Position numbers and translations under genes: made by a program. This document shows, piece after piece, positions 8,138-16,925 of a DNA stretch of 59,249 nt. The notes under the pieces were generated by a model. The model was not told the DNA's origin, ran no database searches, and worked only from the letters and a program-made list of their open reading frames with translations. Source of the DNA: an uncultured Pelagibacteraceae bacterium (GTDB lineage Bacteria; Pseudomonadota; Alphaproteobacteria; Pelagibacterales; Pelagibacteraceae); contig CACNJC010000006.1 in the NCBI GenBank assembly GCA_902620585.1, positions 1-59,249 on the forward strand, given 5' to 3'. The first letter of the stretch is position 1. Each line of letters starts with the position of its first letter.

Positions 8138-8254
8138 TTATAAAGCATTTAAAAGTCTAGATAACGAAGCAAGAATTCCATAACCACTAAGCTCAATAAA
8201 TAAAACAATTAAGATAATTAAAATTATCCTTTTATGTTTATGGAAAAATTCCAT
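8138..8254 (-). CDS. 38-residue single-span membrane protein behind tRNA-Leu
   Basis: A short gene starting MEFFHKHKRIILIILIVLF and ending LLNAL. A basic N-terminus (residues 5-9) is followed by one hydrophobic helix (about 10-30), giving a small inner-membrane protein with a cytoplasmic N-terminus. The start has a good Shine-Dalgarno (AAAAAGGAGTGAAAAT-ATG, GGAG seven to eight bases away). The ATG lies only 15 bases after the CCA end of tRNA-Leu, so it is probably on the same transcript. It converges on the DUF4396 gene with three bases between. I recognise no family. Confidence 0.55.
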   Translation of the reverse strand: MEFFHKHKRIILIILIVLFIELSGYGILASLSRLLNAL

Positions 8255-8269
8255 ATTTTCACTCCTTTT

Positions 8270-8353
8270 TGGTGCGGTCGGAGAGACTCGAACTCTCACG
8301 GGAAACCCACACGCCCCTCAAGCGTGCCTGTCTACCAATTTCAGCACGACCGC
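8270..8353 (-). tRNA. tRNA-Leu (anticodon GAG)
   Basis: An 84-base class II tRNA with encoded CCA (complement of 8270-8272). The acceptor stem GCGGTCG pairs with CGACCGC. The anticodon stem CACGC/GCGTG encloses the loop TTGAGGG, giving GAG. A long variable arm (GTGGGTTTCCC) fits leucine, and the T arm GAGAGTTCGAGTCTCTC is perfect. It reads CUU/CUC codons and lies upstream of a small membrane-protein gene on the same strand. Confidence 0.96.
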
Positions 8354-8416
8354 TTATTAATTATGCGACAATAAATGAATGACAATTTTAGTGCAAGTTG
8401 ATAGATTAGAATAAGT

Positions 8417-9406
8417 ATGTCTGCACAAGAACAATTAAATAGTAGTACAGCTGAGATTTACAAGAAAATCTCTAAACATGTTCCTGAAATTGAATGGAAA
8501 ATTCATGCTCCGTTGATTGAAAAAATTAATAAACTTAAAAAAGAAAAAAATGCTGTTATTCTTGCACACAACTACCAAACACCAGAAATTTATCATGGCG
8601 TATCGGACATAGCTGCAGATTCTTTAGCCTTAGCTGTTGAAGCATCAAAAACTTCTGCGGATATAATTATTTTATGTGGTGTTCATTTTATGGCTGAAAC
8701 AGCAAAATTAATGAGTCCTGAAAAAAGAGTTTTTATTCCAGATATGAAAGCTGGTTGTTCCCTAGCAGAGTCTTTAACGGGTGAAGATGTAAGGTTGCTT
8801 AAAAAACAATACCCTGGAGTTCCAGTAGTTTCATACGTAAATACCTCAGCTGATGTAAAAGCTGAAACAGACGTTTGTTGTACTTCTGCTAATGCTGTAA
8901 AAGTTGTTGAGTCTTTAAAAACAAAGCAAGTTATATTTTTACCTGATCAACATTTAGCAAACTATGTTGCAAAACAAACTAAAGTTAAAATTATTTCTTG
9001 GAAAGGATCATGTATAGTTCATGAACAATTTTCTGCAAAAGAAATTGAGGATATAAGAGAAAATAATCCTGGAATAAAAGTTATAGGTCATCCGGAATGC
9101 CCAAGTGATGTTTTAGATGCTTGTGATTTTGCAGGATCTACTGGCGGAATGATTGATTATGTAAAAAAAAATCAACCACAAAAAGTTATGTTAGTTACGG
9201 AATGTTCAATGAGTGATAACGTTCAATCAGATAATCCAAACGTTGAATTTATAAAACCTTGTAATTTATGTCCTTATATGAAGAAAATTACATTAGAAAA
9301 AATTTTAGATTGTCTTGAAAACGAAAAAAACGAAATTTTTATAGAAAAAAAAATAGCAGAAGCAGCTCGAATGTCAGTAAAAAGAATGGCTGAAATTGGT
9401 CGTTAG
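8417..9406 (+). CDS. nadA: Quinolinate synthase
   Basis: A 329-residue enzyme condensing iminoaspartate with dihydroxyacetone phosphate to quinolinate in NAD synthesis. The N-terminal LAHNYQTPEI and the central GSCIVHEQF segments are NadA hallmarks. Conserved cysteines for the oxygen-sensitive 4Fe-4S cluster occur in the LCGVHF, HPECPSD and CNLCPYM segments. It is followed by nadC with overlapping frames. The usual aspartate oxidase gene nadB is not beside it. Confidence 0.95.
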   Translation: MSAQEQLNSSTAEIYKKISKHVPEIEWKIHAPLIEKINKLKKEKNAVILAHNYQTPEIYHGVSDIAADSLALAVEASKTSADIIILCGVHFMAETAKLMSPEKRVFIPDMKAGCSLAESLTGEDVRLLKKQYPGVPVVSYVNTSADVKAETDVCCTSANAVKVVESLKTKQVIFLPDQHLANYVAKQTKVKIISWKGSCIVHEQFSAKEIEDIRENNPGIKVIGHPECPSDVLDACDFAGSTGGMIDYVKKNQPQKVMLVTECSMSDNVQSDNPNVEFIKPCNLCPYMKKITLEKILDCLENEKNEIFIEKKIAEAARMSVKRMAEIGR

Positions 9407-10241
9407 ATCAGTGCAAAAGTTAAATCAAAAATATATTAATTCTGTTGTAAAAAAAGCGCTAGATGAAGATTTAAAACCAAGAGGAGACATCACAACTAAT
9501 TTAATTAGTTTTAAAAACAAAATGTCCAAGGCAAAAATCATTGCTAAACAAAATGGTATTATTGCTGGATTAGGTTTTTGTAAAGCAGCTTTTAAATTGA
9601 TCGGTAAAGAAACAAAATTTATAGCAAAAATAAAAGATGGAAAAAAAATTAAAAAGAACAAGGTAATTGCAGAAATAAAAGCTAAAACAAAAACAATTTT
9701 AATTGCTGAGAGAACTGCTCTAAATTTTCTTAATCATGCTTCTGGTATAGCCACTTTAACTAACCAATATGTTAATAAAGTAAATAAAAAAACCAAAATA
9801 TGTTGTACACGAAAAACTAAACCGAATCTTAGATTATTAGAAAAATATGCCGTGAAAATAGGTGGCGGATATAATCATCGATACAATTTGAGTGATGAAA
9901 TACTAATTAAAGATAATCATATAAACGCTGAAAATAATTTAGAGAGATTAATTAAGAAAGCAATCAAAACTAAAAAAGTCATTACTGTTGAAATAGAAAA
10001 CTTTAAACAATTGAATCAAGTTTTAGGTATAAAGTTTAAAAGAATTTTATTCGATAATATAAATACAAAACAATTAAAAAAATTTTTAAAAATTTGCAAA
10101 AACAGATACGAAACTGAGTATTCTGGTAATGCTACTCTTAAAAACATTAAGAAAATTTCAAACACAGGAATTAATAGAATCTCAGTAGGAGCTATAACTC
10201 ATAGTGCTAAATCGTTCGATACTAGTTTGGTGCTTAATTAA
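9396..10241 (+). CDS. nadC: Nicotinate-nucleotide pyrophosphorylase (carboxylating)
   Basis: A roughly 280-residue quinolinate phosphoribosyltransferase, the step after NadA. Motifs include RTALNFLNHASGIAT, CTRKTKPNLR, EKYAVKIGGGYNHR and LIKDNHI, which line the quinolinate/PRPP site. No ATG is available: the start is TTG at 9396 (11-base overlap with nadA) or GTG at 9411 (five bases after the nadA stop), and I cannot decide between them. The protein is unusually lysine-rich, a common effect of the AT bias here. It ends convergently with ppdK after a 129-base gap. Confidence 0.93.
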   Translation: MVVRSVQKLNQKYINSVVKKALDEDLKPRGDITTNLISFKNKMSKAKIIAKQNGIIAGLGFCKAAFKLIGKETKFIAKIKDGKKIKKNKVIAEIKAKTKTILIAERTALNFLNHASGIATLTNQYVNKVNKKTKICCTRKTKPNLRLLEKYAVKIGGGYNHRYNLSDEILIKDNHINAENNLERLIKKAIKTKKVITVEIENFKQLNQVLGIKFKRILFDNINTKQLKKFLKICKNRYETEYSGNATLKNIKKISNTGINRISVGAITHSAKSFDTSLVLN

Positions 10242-10370
10242 AACTTTTTATTATACGTAAAAGAAACTAAAGAAGAGTTCATATCATTATTCTTATTTTT
10301 TGTTCCAGTTGTTTAATAACAATGGTTATATGATGAATAATCTGCAAAGATGATATGTTATTTTTTTAAT
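10242..10370. other. Convergent nadC/ppdK intergenic region with possible structure
   Basis: No gene was found in these 129 bases. CATATCAT (10280-10287) is complementary to ATGATATG (10350-10357), which is followed on the plus strand by a T-rich run to 10367. A smaller TTGTT/AACAA stem with loop TAAT lies inside. This could be a loose terminator serving both convergent genes, but the long AT-only outer loop makes it weak. Confidence 0.25.
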
Positions 10371-13031
10371 CTATTTTCTTAATTCCGCTTGTGCCGCAGC
10401 TAATCTTGCAACTGGAACTCTAAATGGAGAACAGGAAACATAATTCAAACCTGTTCTAGAGCAAAACTCTATGCTCTTTGGATCTCCGCCGTGTTCACCA
10501 CAAATTCCTAGTTTAAGTTTTTTATTTACTTTTTTTCCTCTAGTAGAAGCTAGTTCCACCAGTTCACCTACTCCGTTTTGATCTATACTTACAAATGGAT
10601 CAATTTCAAAAATTTTATTATCAATATAGTCGTTTAAAAATTTACCTGAGTCATCTCGGCTTATACCTAGAGTCGTCTGTGTTAAATCATTAGTTCCAAA
10701 ACTAAAGAAGTCAGCATGCTTTGAAATCGATTTAGCCTGCAAAGCTGCTCTAGGTAGCTCAATCATTGTTCCAACGATAAAATCTAATTTAGTTTTATTT
10801 TTAAATTCAATTTTTTTAGCTACTCTTTTTACTAAAGCTCTCAAGATTTTTAACTCTGTATCTGTTGACACTAATGGTATCATTATTTCTACGAGCGCTG
10901 CTTTTATTTTTTCTTTTTTAAGCTCAACCAAAGCTTCAAAAATCGCTTCACATTGCATTTCATAAATTTCAGGGAATGAAATACCTAGTCTACATCCTCT
11001 ATGTCCTAACATTGGATTTTCTTCATGAAGTTCTGCAATTCTGTCTTTAATTTCTTTTGATGACAAATTTAAAGATCGTGCAACTTCTTCTATATCTTTA
11101 TCTGCTTTAGGTAAAAATTCATGAAGAGGTGGGTCTAACAATCTTACAGTCACAGGAAGACCAGACATAACTTTAAATATCTTTTTAAAGTCATCTTTTT
11201 GATAGGGTAAAAGTTTTAATAATGCATGATTTCTATCCTCCATCGATCTTGATAATATCATTTGTCTTACAGACAAGATTCTTTCCTCGTCAAAAAACAT
11301 ATGTTCCGTCCTACACAGTCCAATGCCTTCTGCGCCAAATTCTCTAGCTGTTTTACTGTCAGATTCTGTCTCAGCATTTGTTCTCACTTTTAATTTTCTG
11401 AATTCATCGGCCCATTTCATAATTGTGGAAAAATATCCAGATATATCTGGTTTAACTGTTGGGACTGAGCCTTTAATTACCTTTCCGCTTCCACCATCAA
11501 TGGTTATGATATCACCTTCTTTTATAATTTCATCTCCCGCTTTAAATTGCTTAGCATCATAATCTATCGTAATTTCACTAGATCCTGATACACATGGTCT
11601 TCCCATCCCTCTAGCTACAACTGCTGCATGACTTGTCATTCCCCCTCTTGCTGTCAAAATCCCTTTTGCTGCATGCATTCCATGAATATCCTCTGGTGAA
11701 GTTTCAAGTCGAACTAAAATTGTATCTTGCATCATTCCATTTAACCTCTCTGCTTCATTTGCAGTAAAAACAACTTTTCCACTTGCTGCTCCTGGAGAAG
11801 CTGGCAAACCAGATGCGATGATCTCTTTTTTTATTTTTTCATCCAAAGTTGGATGTAAAAGAGTGTCAAGTGTATTTGGATCAATTCTTAAGACAGCTTC
11901 TTTTTTTGTAATAAGTTTTTCTTTAACCATATCAACAGCAATTTTTATTGCAGCTTTCGCAGTTCGTTTTCCAGATCTTGTTTGCAACATCCATAATTTA
12001 TTATTTTCAACAGTAAACTCAATATCTTGCATATCTCGATAGTGTTTTTCTAACTTTATAAAAACTTTTGCCAGTTGTTGATAAACTTTTGGCATTACCT
12101 CTTCCATCGAAGGTTCTTTTGAGCCAGATTCTATTTTTGCTTTTTTTGTTATGTATTGAGGCGTTCTTGTGCCAGCAACTACATCTTCACCTTGAGCATT
12201 TATTAAAAATTCTCCAAAAAATAATTTTTCACCTGTTGAAGGATTTCTTGTGAACGCCACGCCAGTTGAACAATCTTTACCCATATTTCCGAAAACCATA
12301 GCTTGCACATTTACTGCTGTTCCCCAATGATCTGGAATTTGATTTAATTTTCTATAAGTCTTAGCTCTTTGACTTTCCCATGATAAAAAAACCGAGTTAA
12401 TAGCACCATAAAGTTGTTTTTTAACATCTTGTGGAAAATTTATTTTTTTTTCTTTTTTTACTAATTCTTTGAAATTTTTTATTAATCCATCCCAATCACT
12501 TTCATCAAGCTCCGTGTCTTGAAGAACTCCTTTAGTAAGCTTGTAATTATCAATCAATTCTTCAAATAAATGTCCTTCAACTCCTAAAACAACGTTACTA
12601 TACATTTGTATGAATCTTCTATAACTGTCCTTAGCAAATCTTCCATTTGATGTTCTTTTTTTTAGTGCCTCAACAGTCTTATCATTCAATCCCAAATTTA
12701 AAATGGTATCCATCATACCAGGCATTGATACTCTTGCACCTGACCTTACAGAAATCAACAATGGATTGACTAGGTCACCAAACTTCTTTTTTGTTTTTTT
12801 TTCTATCTTTTTTAATTCTGACTCGATATTTGTTATTATATTTTTTGACAACTTTTTTTTATTTTTATAAAAGATTTCACACACATTAGTTGAAATAGTA
12901 AAGCCAGGTGGAACCGGTAAACCAAGACTACCCATTTCTCCAAGATTGGCTCCCTTGCCACCTAATATATTTTTTTTATTTTTTAACTTTTTTGCAGACT
13001 TATCATCAAAGCTAAAAATCAATTTTGTCAT
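10371..13031 (-). CDS. ppdK: Pyruvate, phosphate dikinase
   Basis: An 886-residue enzyme interconverting pyruvate + ATP + Pi with phosphoenolpyruvate + AMP + PPi, which allows gluconeogenesis or PPi-linked glycolysis. It has the N-terminal ATP-grasp region (GGKGANLGEM), the swivelling phosphohistidine domain with the catalytic His in GGMTSHAAVVARGMG (about residue 467), and a C-terminal PEP-binding barrel ending in the LGICGEHGGDP active-site motif with its catalytic Cys. Length fits bacterial PPDK. The start shares one base with the glyS stop (TAATG), so it is probably last in an sppA-glyQ-glyS-ppdK unit. Confidence 0.96.
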   Translation of the reverse strand: MTKLIFSFDDKSAKKLKNKKNILGGKGANLGEMGSLGLPVPPGFTISTNVCEIFYKNKKKLSKNIITNIESELKKIEKKTKKKFGDLVNPLLISVRSGARVSMPGMMDTILNLGLNDKTVEALKKRTSNGRFAKDSYRRFIQMYSNVVLGVEGHLFEELIDNYKLTKGVLQDTELDESDWDGLIKNFKELVKKEKKINFPQDVKKQLYGAINSVFLSWESQRAKTYRKLNQIPDHWGTAVNVQAMVFGNMGKDCSTGVAFTRNPSTGEKLFFGEFLINAQGEDVVAGTRTPQYITKKAKIESGSKEPSMEEVMPKVYQQLAKVFIKLEKHYRDMQDIEFTVENNKLWMLQTRSGKRTAKAAIKIAVDMVKEKLITKKEAVLRIDPNTLDTLLHPTLDEKIKKEIIASGLPASPGAASGKVVFTANEAERLNGMMQDTILVRLETSPEDIHGMHAAKGILTARGGMTSHAAVVARGMGRPCVSGSSEITIDYDAKQFKAGDEIIKEGDIITIDGGSGKVIKGSVPTVKPDISGYFSTIMKWADEFRKLKVRTNAETESDSKTAREFGAEGIGLCRTEHMFFDEERILSVRQMILSRSMEDRNHALLKLLPYQKDDFKKIFKVMSGLPVTVRLLDPPLHEFLPKADKDIEEVARSLNLSSKEIKDRIAELHEENPMLGHRGCRLGISFPEIYEMQCEAIFEALVELKKEKIKAALVEIMIPLVSTDTELKILRALVKRVAKKIEFKNKTKLDFIVGTMIELPRAALQAKSISKHADFFSFGTNDLTQTTLGISRDDSGKFLNDYIDNKIFEIDPFVSIDQNGVGELVELASTRGKKVNKKLKLGICGEHGGDPKSIEFCSRTGLNYVSCSPFRVPVARLAAAQAELRK

Positions 13032-15085
13032 TATAGGCCTTCTAGTTTAGAAAAATTAATAAAACTATTAAATGTATTACAATACATTTTCAATAACTCT
13101 AGTCTATTTTTTTTAATATCTTGATTTTCGTCATTTACAACCACATTGTCAAAAAAATTATCTGTAAATTGTTTTGTTTCTGACAGCCTTATTAATAAGT
13201 TTTCATAATCTTTATTACTTTCTTTCATTGTAAAAGCTTTTCTAATTTCGTTTATTTTCTCAAATAGCTGTTTTTCTTCTTCTGTTCTAAACAAGACAGC
13301 ATCTGGCCTGCCATCAATTCCTTGGCCCTCTTTGTCAGTAATATTGGAGGCTCTTTTGTAAGAACTTATTGCATTAATTCCAACATCTTTATTAATATAT
13401 CTATTCATTAGTATTGTCTTTTTATAAAGGTCCAAAAAATTATCGCCAACATGAGAGCTTATTGAAGCCTCAATAATATCTGTTTTAATGTTTTTCAACT
13501 TTAAAATATTTCTCATTCTTTCTTTTAAAAAATCAAGAACTTCAACTTCAGTATCTTCATTTTCTATTCTTACGCCTTGCTCCTCATAAAGTCTTATAGA
13601 ATAGTTAATTATCTCTCTTAATTTAATTGACAATTTATTTTCAATAATGATTCTAAGCAAACCAATTGCAGACCTTCTAAGAGCGAAAGGGTCTTTAGAG
13701 CTTGTTGGCTTTTCATTAATTAGAAAAAAACCAACTAAGCTATCAATCTTATCTACAATAGCAATTGAATAGCTAAAGGGTTTTTTTGGTATTGGCGATG
13801 TTAAACCAATAGGAAGATAATGTTCACTTACAGAATTTGCAACATCTTCCTCAAAACCTTGGGCTAAAGCAAAATACTTTCCCATTATACCTTGCAATTC
13901 TGGATATTCTCCAACTAAATCTGAACATAAATCTGCTTTTGAAATAGATGCACTGACTTGAATTTTTTCTTTATTAATATTTAATTCATCAGAAAGAAAG
14001 CCTGCGAGATTTCTGTTTCTTTGGGTTTTGTCGTAGATAGTTCCAATTTTTTCATAAAACGTAATTTTTTTAAGACTAGCTATTTGTTTAATAAGGTTTT
14101 TAGATCTGTCTTTATTCCAAAAAAACTTAGCATCTGAAAGTCTTGCTTCTACAACTCTTTTATTTCCATCTGAGATAAGTTTTTTTTCATCTTTTTTGTT
14201 TGCTACAACAAAAAATTGATTTGTTAATCTATCCCGAGAGTCAAATATAGGAAAATATCTTTGATGTTTTTCAAGTGTTGAAATAATTATTTCATTAGGT
14301 ATTTTTAAATATTCTTTATCGAAATTGACTAACAAAACATTTGGGTCTTCAACTATATTAACTACTTCCTCTAAAAGACTTTCATTTTGTTGTTCTTTGT
14401 AATTTTTTAATTTTGAAATTGTATTAAATCTTTTTAAAATTATTTTTTTTCTCTCATTTTGATCCAGAATAATTTTATTAGTTTTAAGAAATGAATAATA
14501 TTCATTAAAATTTTTAATATTTTTAGATTTTGTAGTTAAATTTTCTTCAATAATAATATGATCACAAGACTCTAAATGTTGAATTTTAAAAGATACTTTT
14601 TTACCATTAAATATAGAAAATATTGACCTGAGTGGCCTGCCCCAGATCAAATCATTTGTCGACCACTTCATAGATTTTTTCCAGTTAATTTCTGATATAG
14701 CTTTTGGCAAAATAGTAACTAGCAAATCTGCCACTAAAATATTTTTTTCTGGTGTTTTTATGAAGTAAAATTCACCTTTTTCTGTCGATTTTTTTAACAG
14801 ATCTTTTTCAGAAACATTGCGAGATTTCATAAATGCCTCTAAAATTTTATTTTCTACACCTACTTTAGGACCTCTTATTTCGTTAGGTTTAATTTTTATC
14901 TTTTCGGGAAGTCCCTTTATGTAGATACTTAATCTAGTTGGACTTGAATACTCTAAGCATTCTTTATAATTTAAGCCCTCATTTTGTAAAGAATTTTCTA
15001 AATAATTTTTTAATTGATTTCTGGCATTTATTTGAAGCTGAGGTGGTATTTCCTCGCTGTAAAGTTCGAGCAAAAATTCAGGCAT
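13031..15085 (-). CDS. glyS: Glycyl-tRNA synthetase beta subunit
   Basis: A 684-residue subunit of the alpha2beta2 bacterial glycyl-tRNA synthetase. The N-terminus MPEFLLELYSEEIPP is the family hallmark. The central part has the HD-like segment (KADLCSDLVGEYPELQG-like) and the C-terminus the tRNA-binding region with DALFRTEEE-like residues (here DAVLFRTEEE). It binds tRNA-Gly while GlyQ makes the adenylate. It starts six bases after glyQ and is the partner of that gene. Confidence 0.96.
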   Translation of the reverse strand: MPEFLLELYSEEIPPQLQINARNQLKNYLENSLQNEGLNYKECLEYSSPTRLSIYIKGLPEKIKIKPNEIRGPKVGVENKILEAFMKSRNVSEKDLLKKSTEKGEFYFIKTPEKNILVADLLVTILPKAISEINWKKSMKWSTNDLIWGRPLRSIFSIFNGKKVSFKIQHLESCDHIIIEENLTTKSKNIKNFNEYYSFLKTNKIILDQNERKKIILKRFNTISKLKNYKEQQNESLLEEVVNIVEDPNVLLVNFDKEYLKIPNEIIISTLEKHQRYFPIFDSRDRLTNQFFVVANKKDEKKLISDGNKRVVEARLSDAKFFWNKDRSKNLIKQIASLKKITFYEKIGTIYDKTQRNRNLAGFLSDELNINKEKIQVSASISKADLCSDLVGEYPELQGIMGKYFALAQGFEEDVANSVSEHYLPIGLTSPIPKKPFSYSIAIVDKIDSLVGFFLINEKPTSSKDPFALRRSAIGLLRIIIENKLSIKLREIINYSIRLYEEQGVRIENEDTEVEVLDFLKERMRNILKLKNIKTDIIEASISSHVGDNFLDLYKKTILMNRYINKDVGINAISSYKRASNITDKEGQGIDGRPDAVLFRTEEEKQLFEKINEIRKAFTMKESNKDYENLLIRLSETKQFTDNFFDNVVVNDENQDIKKNRLELLKMYCNTFNSFINFSKLEGL

Positions 15086-15091
15086 AAAAAT

Positions 15092-15964
15092 TTAAATTTG
15101 AGTGCTTAGCCAAAGTGCCCCGCAACCTTTTGAAAGTTCTCTTATTCTGTTTATATAACCAGTTCTCTCTGCAACACCAATAACTCCTCTAGCATCAAGT
15201 AAATTAAACAAATGGCTAGCTTTTAAGCATTGGTCGTAAGCTGGTAAAGAAAGTTTTTTATCTAACAGTGATTTGCATTCTGTTTCACATACTTCAAAAC
15301 TTTTTAACAATGTTTCAGTATTAGCAAATTCAAAATTGTAGGCAGAAAATTCTTTTTCCGCTTGTAAAAATACCTCTCTGTATTTTACACCTTCATTATT
15401 CCAGTCTAAATCAAATACATTTTTTTTACCTTGCACAAACATACATAGCCTCTCCAAGCCATAAGTTAATTCTACAGGAACTGGTTTACATTCTATTCCA
15501 GTCATTTGCTGAAAATATGTAAATTGAGTAATCTCCATTCCATCGCACCAAACTTCCCAGCCTAGTCCTGCTGCACCCAGAGTTGGGCTTTCCCAATCAT
15601 CTTCGATAAATCTAATATCATGTTTTTTAACATCTATACCAATAGCTGATAAACTTTTAAGATAAATTTTTTTAATGTTTTCAGGAGAAGGTTTGATTAT
15701 TACTTGATACTGATAATAATGTTGTAACCGATTTGGATTTTCTCCATACCTGCCGTCTGTAGGCCTTCTTGAAGGTTGTACATATGCTGCTTTCCAAGAG
15801 TGTGGTCCTAGAGATCTTAAAGTTGTCGCTGGGTGAAATGTGCCGGCACCAACTTCTAAATCATATGGTTGAAGAATTACACAACCGTAATTGCTCCAGA
15901 ATTTTTGTAAATTCATTATTATTTCTTGAAATGATAAAAGTTTTAATTTCTTTTTTTTTGGCAT
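15092..15964 (-). CDS. glyQ: Glycyl-tRNA synthetase alpha subunit
   Basis: A 290-residue catalytic class II synthetase subunit charging tRNA-Gly with GlyS. Diagnostic segments are [20 protein letters not shown], the motif 2-like [25 protein letters not shown] region with its ATP-binding arginines, and the [11 protein letters not shown] motif 3. It abuts the preceding sppA-like gene (stop and ATG adjacent), so both are probably on one transcript. Confidence 0.97.
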   Translation of the reverse strand: MPKKKKLKLLSFQEIIMNLQKFWSNYGCVILQPYDLEVGAGTFHPATTLRSLGPHSWKAAYVQPSRRPTDGRYGENPNRLQHYYQYQVIIKPSPENIKKIYLKSLSAIGIDVKKHDIRFIEDDWESPTLGAAGLGWEVWCDGMEITQFTYFQQMTGIECKPVPVELTYGLERLCMFVQGKKNVFDLDWNNEGVKYREVFLQAEKEFSAYNFEFANTETLLKSFEVCETECKSLLDKKLSLPAYDQCLKASHLFNLLDARGVIGVAERTGYINRIRELSKGCGALWLSTQI

Positions 15965-16777
15965 TTATAAACCAAATCTTTGCCACATCGATTTTTCTTC
16001 TAAATTATTTATTATTTTATCAAAAGGATCTGAGATTGATGATGAAAGTTTTTTTGCAAAAAATCCTTTTTTCTTTTCAAAATTTTTGATAATGACTTTA
16101 TCACCAAATTTTTCTTTTAGAACTTGATCGGCGTTTCCAATTCCATCAATTAAACCTAATTTTAATGCAGATTTACCTGTCCAAAATTCTCCTGTAAAAA
16201 TATTATTCTTTTCTGGATCTTTTAATTTTGATCCCCGACTAGTCTCAACAACTTTAATAAAATCAGCATGCAATTCTAGTTGAATATTTTTCAATCTTTT
16301 TACATCTTCTTCTTTTTCCTCTACAAATGGATCTAAAGTGCTTTTATTTTTTCCTGCAGTATATACTCTTCTTTGAACACCAATCTTTTGAATCAAATCT
16401 TTAAATCCAAATGAAGCAGATATAACTCCGATTGAACCAATTATTGAACTTGAGTTGGCGAATATTTCATCTCCCGCACAAGCTATGAAGTAACCTCCAG
16501 AGGCAGCAACATCTTCTGCAAAAATTAGAACTTTTATTTTTTTTTTGTCTGCAAGCTCCCTTATGTAGCTATAAATTAAATGAGATTGAACTGGCGAACC
16601 TCCAGGAGAATTTATTGAAATAGCTACATGAGAAATTTTTTTCACTGAAAAAGCTTTTTTTAATATATCCCTTTGATTGGCCAATTCCATGCCTTGTTTA
16701 AATCTACCGGCAGAACCAATAATTCCGGTTAGTCTCACATGAGGTATTACTGTTTTTTTTTTGAAAATAGAAAACAT
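15965..16777 (-). CDS. S49 family signal peptide peptidase (SppA/SohB-like)
   Basis: A 270-residue short-form S49 serine protease with the ClpP-like fold. The nucleophile is S93 in AASGGYFIAC and the general-base lysine probably K145 in AGKNKSTLDPF. The oxyanion segment INSPGGSP lies at 55-62. No clear N-terminal transmembrane segment is visible, unlike many SppA proteins, so it may be peripheral. The family digests leftover signal peptides or membrane protein fragments. First gene of the minus-strand unit leading into glyQ-glyS-ppdK. Confidence 0.85.
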   Translation of the reverse strand: MFSIFKKKTVIPHVRLTGIIGSAGRFKQGMELANQRDILKKAFSVKKISHVAISINSPGGSPVQSHLIYSYIRELADKKKIKVLIFAEDVAASGGYFIACAGDEIFANSSSIIGSIGVISASFGFKDLIQKIGVQRRVYTAGKNKSTLDPFVEEKEEDVKRLKNIQLELHADFIKVVETSRGSKLKDPEKNNIFTGEFWTGKSALKLGLIDGIGNADQVLKEKFGDKVIIKNFEKKKGFFAKKLSSSISDPFDKIINNLEEKSMWQRFGL

Positions 16778-16925
16778 TTTTTTTTTGATAGTTACAATTA
16801 TTCTTATAGCAGTAATAAATTAAATTTTAATTATTTTATTACGCTACTTGTAGTTGAATTAAAGGTGCGTCACCACGGTTTCATTTAAAAATTTATTATT
16901 TTAAAAATCAATTATAATTAAAATT
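16778..16925. promoter_or_regulatory. Divergent sppA/ispB intergenic region
   Basis: A 148-base divergent gap. A short GC-rich island (about 16841-16880) containing the small hairpin GGTG-CGT-CACC (16864-16874) stands out in otherwise A/T sequence. A perfect TATAAT (16913-16918) lies seven bases before the ispB ATG, which lacks a Shine-Dalgarno, so ispB could be transcribed without a leader. No convincing -35 and no known riboswitch class was recognised on either strand. Confidence 0.4.

Noticed and set aside
16857-16885. Guanidine-II (mini-ykkC)-like hairpin on the minus strand upstream of sppA
   Set aside because: The minus-strand loop shows ACG in GGTGACGCACC, but the required ACGR loop and second hairpin are missing.
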